Source: an uncultured Dialister sp.
Lineage (GTDB): Bacteria; Bacillota; Negativicutes; Veillonellales; Dialisteraceae
DNA length: 15,818 bases
NCBI GenBank assembly: GCA_934193095.1
Contig: CAKPUX010000048.1
Location: forward strand, 1-15,818
Direction: 5' to 3'
The translations under genes were made by a program, and so were the position numbers. The number at the start of each line of letters is the position of its first letter. The stretch's first letter is position 1. The notes beneath the pieces are model-generated. The model saw only the letters and a list, made by a program, of their open reading frames with translations, did not search any database and had not been told where the DNA came from. This document shows, piece by piece, positions 1 through 6,767 of the stretch.

Positions 1-94
1 GAAGGGGGAAGCAAGACGTTACGTAGCTAACGATTTCCTTAACTTAATAGCATTACCTAGAGGGGAAGGCTGCGATACGAGAATACCATCTTCT

Positions 95-116
95 AAAAAA
101 AGGCGGCGAAGCCGCC
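95..116 (-). terminator. Second intrinsic terminator downstream of ftsH
   Basis: On the minus strand GGCGGC, loop TTC, GCCGCC is followed directly by seven T residues (A-run at 95-101 on the plus strand). It lies about 55 bp beyond the first ftsH terminator, so the two act in tandem. The stem is the short GGCGGC-TTC-GCCGCC version of the hairpin found in the repeat elements of this window; here it ends in a T-run, whereas the other copies do not. Confidence 0.7.
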
Positions 117-124
117 ACGAGAGC

Positions 125-152
125 CCTGAACCTTGAACCTTGAACCCTGAAC
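125..152. repeat. Four-unit heptad array (CCTGAAC/CTTGAAC)
   Basis: Four perfect-register 7-bp units: CCTGAAC, CTTGAAC, CTTGAAC, CCTGAAC. The same four units in the same order occur at 10621-10648, just after the RND pump stop codon. The array lies between the two ftsH terminators. Confidence 0.85.
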
Positions 153-166
153 CAAATGAAAGCAAA

Positions 167-215
167 GTAAAAAGGGGCTGTGAAGAAATGGGGATTCATT
201 TCTTCACAGCCCCTT
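167..215 (-). terminator. Primary intrinsic terminator of ftsH
   Basis: A perfect 19-bp inverted repeat (arms 172-190 and 197-215, 6-nt loop) begins about 18 bp past the ftsH stop. On the minus strand it is followed by five T residues and then ACTTT. This is a long, strong Rho-independent terminator and marks the end of the tilS-hpt-ftsH direction of transcription. Confidence 0.85.
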
Positions 216-233
216 CTGTCAAGCTCTATCGTA

Positions 234-2129
234 TTATTCACTATAGAGGGAAGGAGCCGGTCCTTCATCCTTTGGCATCGGCGGAAGCGGAGACTCTTCG
301 TCTTCTTCCTTCTTCGGTTCTTCTCCCGGCGCATAGAGGGAGTGATACTTGAAGAGATTTTCCACCTGTTTATGATCGATGGTTTCCACCTCGAGGAGCG
401 CCTGCGCCATCGCTTCCAAGACAGGCATATTGTCCGTCAGTGTCTGCATGGTATCATTGTACGCTTCATCGAGGTACTTGTGCATTTCTTCATCGATGAT
501 GGTGGCTACAGTCTCGCCGTAGTTTCTTTCCGAGCCGAGCTGCTTGCCGAGGAAGATCTGTTCCTGATGTTCGCCGAAGATCATCGGTCCTAAGCGATCG
601 CTCATGCCCCATTCCATGATCATCTTGCGGAGGATCCCGGTCACCTGCTGCAGGTCGCCGGACGCACCGCTGGAGATCTCATTAAAAATGATCTTTTCCG
701 CGCAGCGGCCGCCGAGAGCGACACGAAGCTGAGCGAGAAGATGCGACTTCGTGATGAAGGAGCGTTCTTCATGCGGGAGCATCATGGTGTAGCCGCCCGC
801 CTGTCCGCGCGGAATGATGGTGACTTTATGCACCGGATCCGCATCCTTCAGAAGGGTCGCCATGATGGCATGGCCGGATTCATGGTATGCGGTGATCCTT
901 CTTTCCTCATCGCTCACCTTATGGCTCTTTCTTTCCGGTCCGTAGCTGACTTTTTCGCTGGCCTCTTCTAGATCGGCCATGGAGATCGTCTTTCTGTTCT
1001 GACGGGCAGCCAGAAGGGCTGCTTCATTCAGCATGTTCGCAAGATCGGCCCCTGTGAAGCCCGGGACTTTCTTGGCGATGGTATGGAGATCGACATCCGG
1101 TTCCAGCGGCTTATTCTTCGCATGGACACGCAGGATCGCCAGACGGCCTCTGAGGTCAGGACGGCCGACGACGACACGGCGGTCGAAACGGCCCGGACGC
1201 AGAAGCGCCGGATCGAGGATATCCGGACGGTTCGTCGCAGCGATGGTGATGATGCCTTCGTTCGAGCCGAAGCCATCCATCTCGACCAGGAGCTGGTTCA
1301 GCGTCTGTTCTCTTTCGTCATGTCCGCCGCCGAGGCCGCTGCCTCTCTGACGGCCCACCGCATCGATTTCATCGATGAAGACAATGCATGGTGCATTCTT
1401 CTTCGCCTGGGCAAAGAGGTCACGGACACGGGAAGCACCGACACCGACAAACATTTCTACAAAGTCAGAGCCGGAGATGGAGAAGAATGGCACCTTCGCT
1501 TCACCGGCCACTGCTTTCGCGAGCAGGGTCTTACCTGTCCCTGGCGGGCCGACAAGGAGCACGCCCTTCGGGATCTTCGCGCCGATCGCCGTATAGCGGC
1601 CCGGATTTTTCAGGAAATCCACCACTTCGGAGAGCTCTTCCTTCGCTTCGTCTTCCCCTGCGACATCAGAGAAATTCACGTGGACCTGGCCTTCGGCGGT
1701 CATCTTCGCTCTGGACTTGCCAAAGCTCATGACACGTCCGCCGCCGCCCTGTGTCTGGTTCATGATCCAGAACCACACGCCGACCAGGATGATGATCGGA
1801 AGCAGCGAAGAGAGCAGATTCATCCACCAGGACGGCTGTTCCGGCGGTTTTGCAGTGATGATGACGCCGCCCTCCGAAAGCTTCGGCAGGAGCTGCGCGT
1901 CATTGTCCGGTGCATAGGTAGCAAATTCGCTGCCATCCTTCAGCTTGCCGCTGATGGAATTGTTCGTCATCGTCACGGAGTCGACATTCTTCTTCTCGAC
2001 CTGCGAAATGAAATCGCTGTAGGTGATTTCCGAGTGCTTTTCCTGAGGATGAACAAAGGTATTGAATATGGAGACCGCTATAATGATCAGAAGCACATAG
2101 AGGGCCACATTCTTTACAAATTTATTCAA
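234..2129 (-). CDS. ftsH: ATP-dependent zinc metalloprotease FtsH (AAA+ membrane protease)
   Basis: A 631-residue membrane-anchored AAA+ protease that degrades misfolded membrane proteins and selected regulators as a hexamer facing the cytoplasm. Visible in order are TM1 (about 8-26), a small extracytoplasmic domain (30-100), TM2 (about 104-123), Walker A GPPGTGKT (194-201), Walker B with FIDEID (251-256), the second region of homology ending RPGRFD (311-316), the zinc site HESGH (416-420) with third ligand D492, and an acidic, proline-rich tail (about 601-631). The zinc motif has Ser where HEAGH is usual, which should not affect catalysis. The start is TTG at 2129-2127: GGAGG (2136-2140) lies 6 nt upstream and no ATG fits better. 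It is the last gene of the tilS-hpt-ftsH cluster conserved in Firmicutes but has its own likely promoter. Length and motifs are complete, so the call is firm. Confidence 0.98.
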   Translation of the reverse strand: MNKFVKNVALYVLLIIIAVSIFNTFVHPQEKHSEITYSDFISQVEKKNVDSVTMTNNSISGKLKDGSEFATYAPDNDAQLLPKLSEGGVIITAKPPEQPSWWMNLLSSLLPIIILVGVWFWIMNQTQGGGGRVMSFGKSRAKMTAEGQVHVNFSDVAGEDEAKEELSEVVDFLKNPGRYTAIGAKIPKGVLLVGPPGTGKTLLAKAVAGEAKVPFFSISGSDFVEMFVGVGASRVRDLFAQAKKNAPCIVFIDEIDAVGRQRGSGLGGGHDEREQTLNQLLVEMDGFGSNEGIITIAATNRPDILDPALLRPGRFDRRVVVGRPDLRGRLAILRVHAKNKPLEPDVDLHTIAKKVPGFTGADLANMLNEAALLAARQNRKTISMADLEEASEKVSYGPERKSHKVSDEERRITAYHESGHAIMATLLKDADPVHKVTIIPRGQAGGYTMMLPHEERSFITKSHLLAQLRVALGGRCAEKIIFNEISSGASGDLQQVTGILRKMIMEWGMSDRLGPMIFGEHQEQIFLGKQLGSERNYGETVATIIDEEMHKYLDEAYNDTMQTLTDNMPVLEAMAQALLEVETIDHKQVENLFKYHSLYAPGEEPKKEEDEESPLPPMPKDEGPAPSLYSE

Positions 2130-2145
2130 TATTTTCCTCCTTCTC

Positions 2146-2165
2146 TATATTTCCTGTGAAATATA
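2146..2165. promoter_or_regulatory. Perfect inverted repeat in the ftsH 5' UTR
   Basis: TATATTTC, spacer CTGT, GAAATATA: an uninterrupted 8+8 bp palindrome with a 4-nt loop, ending 5 bp upstream of the ftsH GGAGG. It does not match the CIRCE (HrcA) or CtsR consensus. It could be an operator or a small 5' UTR hairpin next to the ribosome-binding site. The function is unknown; only the symmetry is seen. Confidence 0.4.
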
Positions 2166-2223
2166 AACGACCCATTCAATAGGTTTTTTCACCCCATAGA
2201 TTGATAGTTCTGAATAATATCTA

Positions 2224-2253
2224 ATTTTAGCATATAAGTATGTAGAAAGGCAA
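2224..2253 (-). promoter_or_regulatory. Probable sigma-A promoter of ftsH
   Basis: On the minus strand, -35 TTGCCT (2248-2253), an 18-nt spacer and an extended -10 TGC-TAAAAT (hexamer 2224-2229). This puts the start of transcription near 2217 and gives a leader of about 90 nt. It lies just outside the repeat elements and is AT-rich, unlike its surroundings. It means ftsH can be expressed apart from hpt. Confidence 0.55.
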
Positions 2254-2266
2254 CAAAGAAAAGAAG

Positions 2267-2461
2267 GTTAGCCCCTTGGGCGGCTCCGTCCACTGATTAT
2301 GAATGAAAGCTTTGCGCGAATGAGGAATTAGGAATGGTGGTGCGGCGCATAAAAAGCAGAAGCGCCGCGGAGTATAAATAGTGGCGATGCCCGAAGGTGT
2401 ATTTAGTCACCAGTCACAAGTCACCAGTCACTTCTAATCCCTAATCCCTAGCCACTCATCC
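2267..2461 (+). repeat. Composite intergenic repeat, copy 1
   Basis: Modules in order: a leader module starting GGTTAGCCCC and ending in GAATTAGGAATG (2267-2336); a hairpin GCGGCGC/GCGCCGC with a 13-nt AT-rich loop (2342-2368); a module GAGTATAAATAG plus GGCGATGCCCGAAGGT (2370-2397); a heptad array (2404-2461, TAGTCAC/CAGTCAC followed by CTAATCC/CTAGCCA units). It sits between the ftsH promoter and copy 2. The hairpin has no T-run on either side, so it is not an obvious terminator. Confidence 0.85.
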
Positions 2462-2476
2462 CTGCTTTCAAACTTC

Positions 2477-2910
2477 AGGGTTAGCCCATGGGGCGTGCCG
2501 TCCATGGATTGCGTTTAAAAGCTTTGCTCAAATGAGAAATTAGGAATGAGGCATGGTTGTGTCGGCTTCGACGTGCCGATTCAGCCTTCCCCTCGAGGGG
2601 AAGGTGCCCCGAAGGGGCGGATAGGGCACTGGCGGTATGAAAGACGGCTGAGCCAGGCGGAAAATGCGTCTGCAAACATAGGAGTACTCACGTAAGCACC
2701 CTATCCACCGCTGACGCGGTCCCCCTTCCCCATGCGGGGAAGGCTTATATGGAGGCGGCTTCGCCGCGGAGTATAGATAGTGGCGATGCCCGAAGGTGGT
2801 ATTTAGTCACCAGTCACCAGTCACCAGTCACCAGTCACTCGAGACTCCTAATCCCCAATCCCTAATCCCTAGCCACTAATCCCTAGCTACCAGTCACTAG
2901 CCACCAATCA
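2477..2910 (+). repeat. Composite intergenic repeat, copy 2, with a nested element
   Basis: A second tandem copy: leader module (2477-2550, GGTTAGCCC onward); then a foreign block at 2585-2743 bounded by CCTTCCCC/GGGGAAGG hairpins; then a short hairpin GCGGC-TTC-GCCGC (2755-2767), the GTATAGATAG/GGCGATGCCCGAAGGT module (2770-2797), five TAGTCAC/CAGTCAC units (2804-2838) and nine CTAATCC-type units in unbroken 7-bp register (2848-2910). The last three bases of the last unit, 2908-2910, are the hpt stop codon. Compared with copy 1, the 2585-2743 block looks inserted between the leader and the hairpin. Confidence 0.85.
2585..2743 (-). repeat. CCTTCCCC/GGGGAAGG-bounded element
   Basis: A block of about 159 bp with a hairpin at each end: CCTTCCCC-TCGA-GGGGAAGG (2585-2604, followed by GCCCC-GAA-GGGGC at 2606-2618) and CCTTCCCC-ATGC-GGGGAAGG (2724-2743). 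Read on the minus strand the body contains ACCGCGTCAGCGGTGGATAG, GTGCTTACG, GACGCATTTTCC and TTTCATACCG. A clearly homologous block lies at 13843-13990 on the other strand, followed by a partial second copy. There is no coding potential, so it is a MITE-like or REP-like element. Confidence 0.75.
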
Positions 2911-3459
2911 CGCCTTCGTATAGACTTTATGATCCAGCACGCAGACGTCAGGGAGGTTTCTGTATTTTTCTGCATAGTCGCAGCCATAGCCGACGATGAA
3001 TTCATCCGGAATATCAAAACCGACATACTTCACATACACATCCGCTTCGCGGCGTTCCTTCTTATTGAGACAGATGGCGAGCTCCACCGAAGCCGCGCCT
3101 CTCTCCTTCAGAAGCGGTACGAGGTGGGACATGGTGATGCCGGTGTCGATGATGTCCTCGACCACGATGACATGCTTGCCGCGGATGTCTTTGTCCAGGT
3201 CTTTCTTGATCTTGACATGCCCGCTCGATACGGTGCTGTTGCCATAGCTCGACACGCACATGGTATCGAGAGTGACCGGCAGATCGATTTCTCGCATCAG
3301 GTCACAGAGGAAAGGCATCGCCCCTTTCAGAATACCGACGAGTACGACATCTTTGCCTTCGTAGTCTTTCGTGATCTGAGCGCCGATTTCTTTCACTTTC
3401 GCTGCGATTTGCTCTTTCGTCACAAGTACGGTTTTGATGTCTTTCGATAAATTTTCCAT
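2908..3459 (-). CDS. hpt: Hypoxanthine-guanine phosphoribosyltransferase
   Basis: A 183-residue cytoplasmic purine-salvage enzyme that joins hypoxanthine or guanine to PRPP, giving IMP or GMP. The PRPP-binding signature VIVVEDIIDTG is at 97-107 and the flexible catalytic loop SYGNSTVSSG at 71-80. Full length for the family. The ATG at 3459 is supported by AGGAG six nt upstream. In Firmicutes hpt sits between tilS and ftsH, as here, and in Bacillus the protein is reported to cooperate with TilS in activating ftsH. In this genome the genes are separated by long repeat-filled spacers and each has plausible signals of its own. The stop codon TGA is the first three bases of a 7-bp repeat unit (TGATTGG). 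Confidence 0.97.
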   Translation of the reverse strand: MENLSKDIKTVLVTKEQIAAKVKEIGAQITKDYEGKDVVLVGILKGAMPFLCDLMREIDLPVTLDTMCVSSYGNSTVSSGHVKIKKDLDKDIRGKHVIVVEDIIDTGITMSHLVPLLKERGAASVELAICLNKKERREADVYVKYVGFDIPDEFIVGYGCDYAEKYRNLPDVCVLDHKVYTKA

Positions 3460-3499
3460 GATATTCTCCTGTCAATGAAATGTGAAGTAAAAAGTAAAT

Positions 3500-3534
3500 A
3501 GTATAAAGTATAAAGTATAAAGTTTAGGGTTCAA
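3500..3534 (-). promoter_or_regulatory. Candidate hpt promoter made from a heptad repeat
   Basis: On the minus strand a -35-like TTGAAC (3529-3534) is followed by three copies of TATACT seven bp apart (3514-3519, 3507-3512, 3500-3505), giving spacers of 9, 16 and 23 nt. Only the middle one has workable spacing. The TATACT boxes come from a tandem AGTATAA heptad array on the plus strand (about 3487-3521). The promoter call is inference from hexamer fit; the repeat is directly visible. Confidence 0.45.
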
Positions 3535-3551
3535 AATATGTTTGAAAGAAG

Positions 3552-3852
3552 GGATTAGTGGCTAGGGATTAGGGATTAGAAATAAGCGGTGATTGAAATA
3601 GCACAGTTGGCACGCTAAACGTTCTGCAAGGAAGATCTGCAGGCCACGCTCGAGATGACGACAGCGCGCGAAGCGCTATCAAAATTTTGCGGCGCTTCTT
3701 ATTTCTATGCGCCGCACCACCATTTCGAATTTCTCATTTCTAATTTCTCATTCAATCGAGGCTTTCAAACAAACGCAACCAGGGGGACGGCACTCCTAAT
3801 CCCTAATCCCTAGCTACTAGTCACTAGTCACCAGTCACCAGTCACTTAGTCA
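3552..3852 (-). repeat. Composite intergenic repeat, copy 3 (core inverted)
   Basis: Read on the plus strand: four GGATTAG/TGGCTAG heptads (3552-3579); a module of about 100 bp (3586-3690) matching the reverse complement of 9036-9135; a GCGGCGC/GCGCCGC hairpin (3689-3715, 13-nt loop); a 7-bp-periodic TTTCTCA/TTTCTAA stretch (about 3720-3752); the leader module reversed (about 3755-3794); then heptads 3796-3844 (CTAATCC, CTAGTCA, CCAGTCA). The tilS stop codon at 3850-3852 is the end of one more unit, TTAGTCA (3846-3852), after a single inserted base. The core is inverted relative to copies 1 and 2, but the heptads next to the stop keep the usual orientation. Confidence 0.85.
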
Positions 3853-5283
3853 CTCATTTCCGCCAATCTCAATCGTCAGCAGCAGGTACTCTTTCGTCTC
3901 CTCCGTCACTCGGCCATGTCGGCTGCCGCGGAGAAGGCAGGTCCAGTAAATTTCTTTGTCGTCAGCAACAATGGGCCAGTGAGGCCGGAGTGCGGCAGGG
4001 ATGCCGGCGTCCTGAAGGATGCGCTTGATGGACTTCGTCCCCTCCATCCCCTGCGCCGCCATGCGTTCGCCGGAGCGGGGCATGCGAAGCCTGACCTCGC
4101 CCACCTTTTCAGCATCCAGCAGGTACTGGTTCCGGGCCAGATGCTCCGGCCGCTTCCGAAGCCGCACGATTTCCATATGCCAGAAAGCATCCGCACCGCC
4201 CTTGCCGCTTATTATAGCCCTTTCTTTGGATGTATCCACATCTTTTTGCATGAATTTTTCAAAAAAATACTTTGCGAGAAGGAAAAGGCCGTCCTCTTCC
4301 TGTTTTTTGGTATTGCCTTTGTAGAAATAGAGATCGCGCTGGCCGATCTCCATCATCACATGCGCCGTCGAAGAGCGCTTCCCCGTCTCCCCAGTCTCTG
4401 CAAGAAGAGTAAGCCGCGAGAGTGTGTCGAAATCAACCGCTTCCTCTCCCATGTGAAGGAGCATCCTCTGAAGGACACGCCGCCGCATCGCGAGAGGAAG
4501 GCCTTGAAAAGCGTCCTTTTCAAGGCTCCCCTTCCCTCTGTGAGAAGCGAGCCATGCCTCTGCCGCCTCTTCCATGCAGGCATCTTCGGCGCGAAGGATA
4601 TCCGCCGTATGCAGGAGCGTCTCTACCAGATTGGGATTATAGGAAAGCATCTCAGGGAGAAGCTGATGACGGATGCGGTTCCGCGTCGCATCCATCTCAT
4701 CATTCGTGGCGTCATGGCAGGGCGTGTAGGGAAAAGCGGTGAGGAAATCTTCGATTTCCTTCTTCGTGACCGTGAGGAAGGGACGGATCAGCTCGTCATG
4801 CTTTGGCTTCATGCCCGACAAGCCGCGCACGCCGCTCCCGCGCAACAGATGAAAAAGAATCGTCTCGGCCTGATCGTCCGCATGATGCGCCAGTGCGATC
4901 AAAGTATATCCCGCTTCCTTTTTGACCTCCCGCAGTGCCTCATAGCGGAGCGTACGCGCCACCGTCTCAACGGAGCCGCCGCCGGAGCGTCTTCTCTCCT
5001 CGACATAGACATCCTTTCGAAAGAAGGGGATCCCAAGCCTCTCACAGATGCGCGCCACATACCGCGCCTCTTCTTCGGCCTCCTCGCGCAGATGATGCTG
5101 TACGAGGCAGCAGCCGACAGAGAGCCCTTCCCTCTCTGCGATGTCATGCAGAAAGAGCAGAAGCCCGAGCGAATCCGGCCCGCCGGACACCGCCGCGAGG
5201 ATCCGCTCCCCTCGCTGCCATAATTTCTTTTCCCTCGCAAAGGAGAGGATCTTCGCGATAAAAGGAGATGGTTGTTTTTTCAT
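3850..5283 (-). CDS. tilS: tRNA(Ile)-lysidine synthetase TilS
   Basis: A 477-residue cytoplasmic enzyme that uses ATP and lysine to convert C34 of the CAU-anticodon isoleucine tRNA into lysidine, so that it reads AUA. The N-type ATP-pyrophosphatase loop SGGPDS is at 33-38, the second signature HHADDQAET at 133-141 with the following RGSGVRGLSGM, and the C-terminal TilS domain (about 385-470) contains GTKSIKRILQDAGIP and PIVADD. Length matches Bacillus TilS. ATG at 5283 has AGGAG six nt upstream. The gene is essential wherever AUA is decoded this way. It lies upstream of hpt and ftsH, separated by a 390-bp repeat spacer. Its stop codon TGA starts a heptad array. Confidence 0.97.
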   Translation of the reverse strand: MKKQPSPFIAKILSFAREKKLWQRGERILAAVSGGPDSLGLLLFLHDIAEREGLSVGCCLVQHHLREEAEEEARYVARICERLGIPFFRKDVYVEERRRSGGGSVETVARTLRYEALREVKKEAGYTLIALAHHADDQAETILFHLLRGSGVRGLSGMKPKHDELIRPFLTVTKKEIEDFLTAFPYTPCHDATNDEMDATRNRIRHQLLPEMLSYNPNLVETLLHTADILRAEDACMEEAAEAWLASHRGKGSLEKDAFQGLPLAMRRRVLQRMLLHMGEEAVDFDTLSRLTLLAETGETGKRSSTAHVMMEIGQRDLYFYKGNTKKQEEDGLFLLAKYFFEKFMQKDVDTSKERAIISGKGGADAFWHMEIVRLRKRPEHLARNQYLLDAEKVGEVRLRMPRSGERMAAQGMEGTKSIKRILQDAGIPAALRPHWPIVADDKEIYWTCLLRGSRHGRVTEETKEYLLLTIEIGGNE

Positions 5284-5303
5284 AATTTGCTCCTGGGAAA
5301 ATA

Positions 5304-5588
5304 GGGACTGGTAACTAGGGATTAGGGATTAGGGGTAGCCCACGGGGCATGCTCCCCCTTGATGGCGTGTGAAAAAGGTTCAGCAGGTTCTATAGGTTCA
5401 AGAGGTTCAAAGGGGTTGGTGCGGCGCATAAAAATCAGAAGCGCCGCGAAGTATAAATTAGGCGATGCCCGCTTGAGAAGTCAGAAGTCTGATGATGTCA
5501 GATGTCAGATGTCAGACGTCTGATGTCTGATGTCTCCCAGCCACTAGTCACTAGTCACCAGTCACTAGTCACCAGCTACCAGCCCTCA
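5304..5588 (+). repeat. Composite intergenic repeat, copy 4, with inverted flanking heptads
   Basis: Five plus-orientation heptads GGGACTG to GGGGTAG in perfect register (5304-5338), running into the leader module (about 5334-5376); four nonad units starting AGGTTC (about 5386-5421); hairpin GCGGCGC/GCGCCGC (5421-5447, 13-nt loop); GTATAAATTA plus GGCGATGCCCG (5449-5471); a GATGTCA/GATGTCT heptad stretch around the palindrome TCAGACGTCTGA (5512-5523); and seven GTCACTA-type heptads in perfect register (5540-5588) whose last three bases are the ppx stop codon. The two flanking arrays face each other. It fills the whole tilS-ppx spacer. Confidence 0.85.
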
Positions 5589-6497
5589 TTGTTCCGTCGG
5601 TGAGATGACATCCGCATCGAGCAATCCTTCAGAGAGATCGCGGTCGCTCACGGTGATTTCCGAGAGAGCGAAGTACTCCATGAGGCTATCCAAGATGACG
5701 ACGCCGGCCACGATGATGTCGGCGCGGGATGGCAAGAGACCTTTCATATGGCACTTGTCATCGTAGGACATTTTGGATAATTTCTCGAGAATTTTTGACA
5801 CGTCTTCCGGATGGATCACGTAGTCCTGCACCTTCGACGAATCATAGACTTCGAGCTCCTGCAGCATCGAAGAGAGCGAGGTGACCGTCCCGCCGACACC
5901 GATCCAGCGCTTGACATTCCGCATGGACTCCATGAGATCCGTCTCACGGAAAAGCGTGAAGCAATGCTTCTTCAGCTCCGCGCGTCCTCTGGCTGTGGTG
6001 GTATCGAACTGCTTCGAGCAGCGCACACATCCGAGGCGGAAACTGTGCCGCGCGCCGACGTCGGTGCCGAATCCCACACAGATCTCTGTCGAACCACCGC
6101 CGATATCGACGACGGACGTAATAACGCCTGACGTCCCGGCCGCGCCGATGTAGCTGTAGTACGCTTCTTCCTTCCCCGAAAGAATGCGGACAGGGACACC
6201 GGAGGCCGCCGTCACTTCATCAGCGAATTCCTCCCCATTCGACGCATCGCGCATGATGGACGTGCCATAGGCGAAGATATCCTCCGCCCCTTCGAGCTTG
6301 GCCATGGCGGTAAATTCCCCCACGGCAGAGAGCGTCCTTTCCTTCGCCCCCTGACCGATGGTCGCCTTATCTGTCATGCCTTCCCCCAGCCGGGTGCTGC
6401 GAAGTTCTTTCCGGAGTGTCTTCCACTCTCCTTTTTCATCCTTCTCTGCCATCAAAAGACGGACCGAATTTGTTCCGATATCAATGATCGCGCGCAT
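5586..6497 (-). CDS. Exopolyphosphatase / ppGpp phosphohydrolase family protein (Ppx/GppA), short form
   Basis: A 303-residue member of the ASKHA-fold Ppx/GppA family, which hydrolyses inorganic polyphosphate and/or pppGpp. Phosphate-binding motif 1 DIGTNSVRLL is at 6-15, the SGKEEA region with the likely catalytic glutamate is at 108-112, and motif 2 DIGGGSTE is at 131-138. It lacks the extra C-terminal HD-like domain of E. coli Ppx and is the two-domain short form. I chose ATG 6497 because AAGGAGG (6503-6509) lies five nt upstream; the frame stays open nine codons further but with no ribosome-binding site. It occupies the place of spoIIE-yabS-yabT in the Bacillus divIC-yabR-...-tilS order, which fits a non-sporulating lineage. 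PolyP versus pppGpp preference cannot be told from sequence. Confidence 0.93.
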   Translation of the reverse strand: MRAIIDIGTNSVRLLMAEKDEKGEWKTLRKELRSTRLGEGMTDKATIGQGAKERTLSAVGEFTAMAKLEGAEDIFAYGTSIMRDASNGEEFADEVTAASGVPVRILSGKEEAYYSYIGAAGTSGVITSVVDIGGGSTEICVGFGTDVGARHSFRLGCVRCSKQFDTTTARGRAELKKHCFTLFRETDLMESMRNVKRWIGVGGTVTSLSSMLQELEVYDSSKVQDYVIHPEDVSKILEKLSKMSYDDKCHMKGLLPSRADIIVAGVVILDSLMEYFALSEITVSDRDLSEGLLDADVISPTEQ

Positions 6498-6549
6498 AAG
6501 AGCCTCCTTGAAATGGTGCAGCAAGCACTTCTTTCATCTGTCTTTCAAA

Positions 6550-6563
6550 ACTTTACGTAAAGT
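6550..6563. promoter_or_regulatory. 14-bp perfect palindrome upstream of ppx
   Basis: ACTTTACGTAAAGT reads the same on both strands and lies about 50 bp upstream of the ppx start, at the edge of the repeat region and outside the hairpins. Such TTACGTAA-centred dyads are typical of dimeric repressor sites. No convincing -35/-10 pair was found around it, so the operator role is a guess. Confidence 0.3.
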
Positions 6564-6725
6564 GAGGAGTTAGGAGTGAGAAGTGAGAAGTGAAGGAGCG
6601 GCGCACAAATAAAGAAGCGCCGCGAAATTCAGAAAAATCGGATTCCTACTCGCGGCGCTTTCTATTATTTTGCGCCGCACCAGCACTCCTAACTCCTAAC
6701 TTCTCACTCCTCACTTCTCACTTTG
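6561..6725. repeat. Composite intergenic repeat, copy 5 (head-to-head palindrome)
   Basis: Five heptads AGTGAGG/AGTTAGG/AGTGAGA (6561-6595), hairpin GCGGCGC/GCGCCGC (6598-6623, 12-nt loop), a 28-bp centre, a second hairpin in opposite orientation (6652-6678, 13-nt loop), then six heptads CACTCCT/AACTCCT/CACTTCT (6684-6725), which are the reverse complement of the first array. The whole spacer is thus one imperfect inverted repeat. The leader and GGCGATGCCC modules are missing. Confidence 0.85.
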
Positions 6726-6767
6726 TGGCATTCGGTCAACGAGAGATGTTAGACACTCTCGTCATGC

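Noticed and set aside
2804..2910. Heptad arrays as a CRISPR array
   Set aside because: Units are 7 bp and contiguous with no unique spacers, and no cas gene is present.
3916..5223. Long plus-strand open frame antisense to tilS, and a similar one at 1083-2159 antisense to ftsH
   Set aside because: Both are shadows of strongly conserved minus-strand genes and show no recognisable motifs or start signals.
5284..5340. A promoter for tilS in this stretch
   Set aside because: I could not find a -35/-10 pair with proper spacing; the region is mostly heptad repeat. tilS may be read from further upstream.
6739..6762. ACGAGAG/CTCTCGT hairpin as a second terminator after the S1 gene
   Set aside because: The 7-bp stem is perfect but has a 10-nt loop and no T-run on the minus strand; the adjacent hairpin at 6773-6801 already explains termination.
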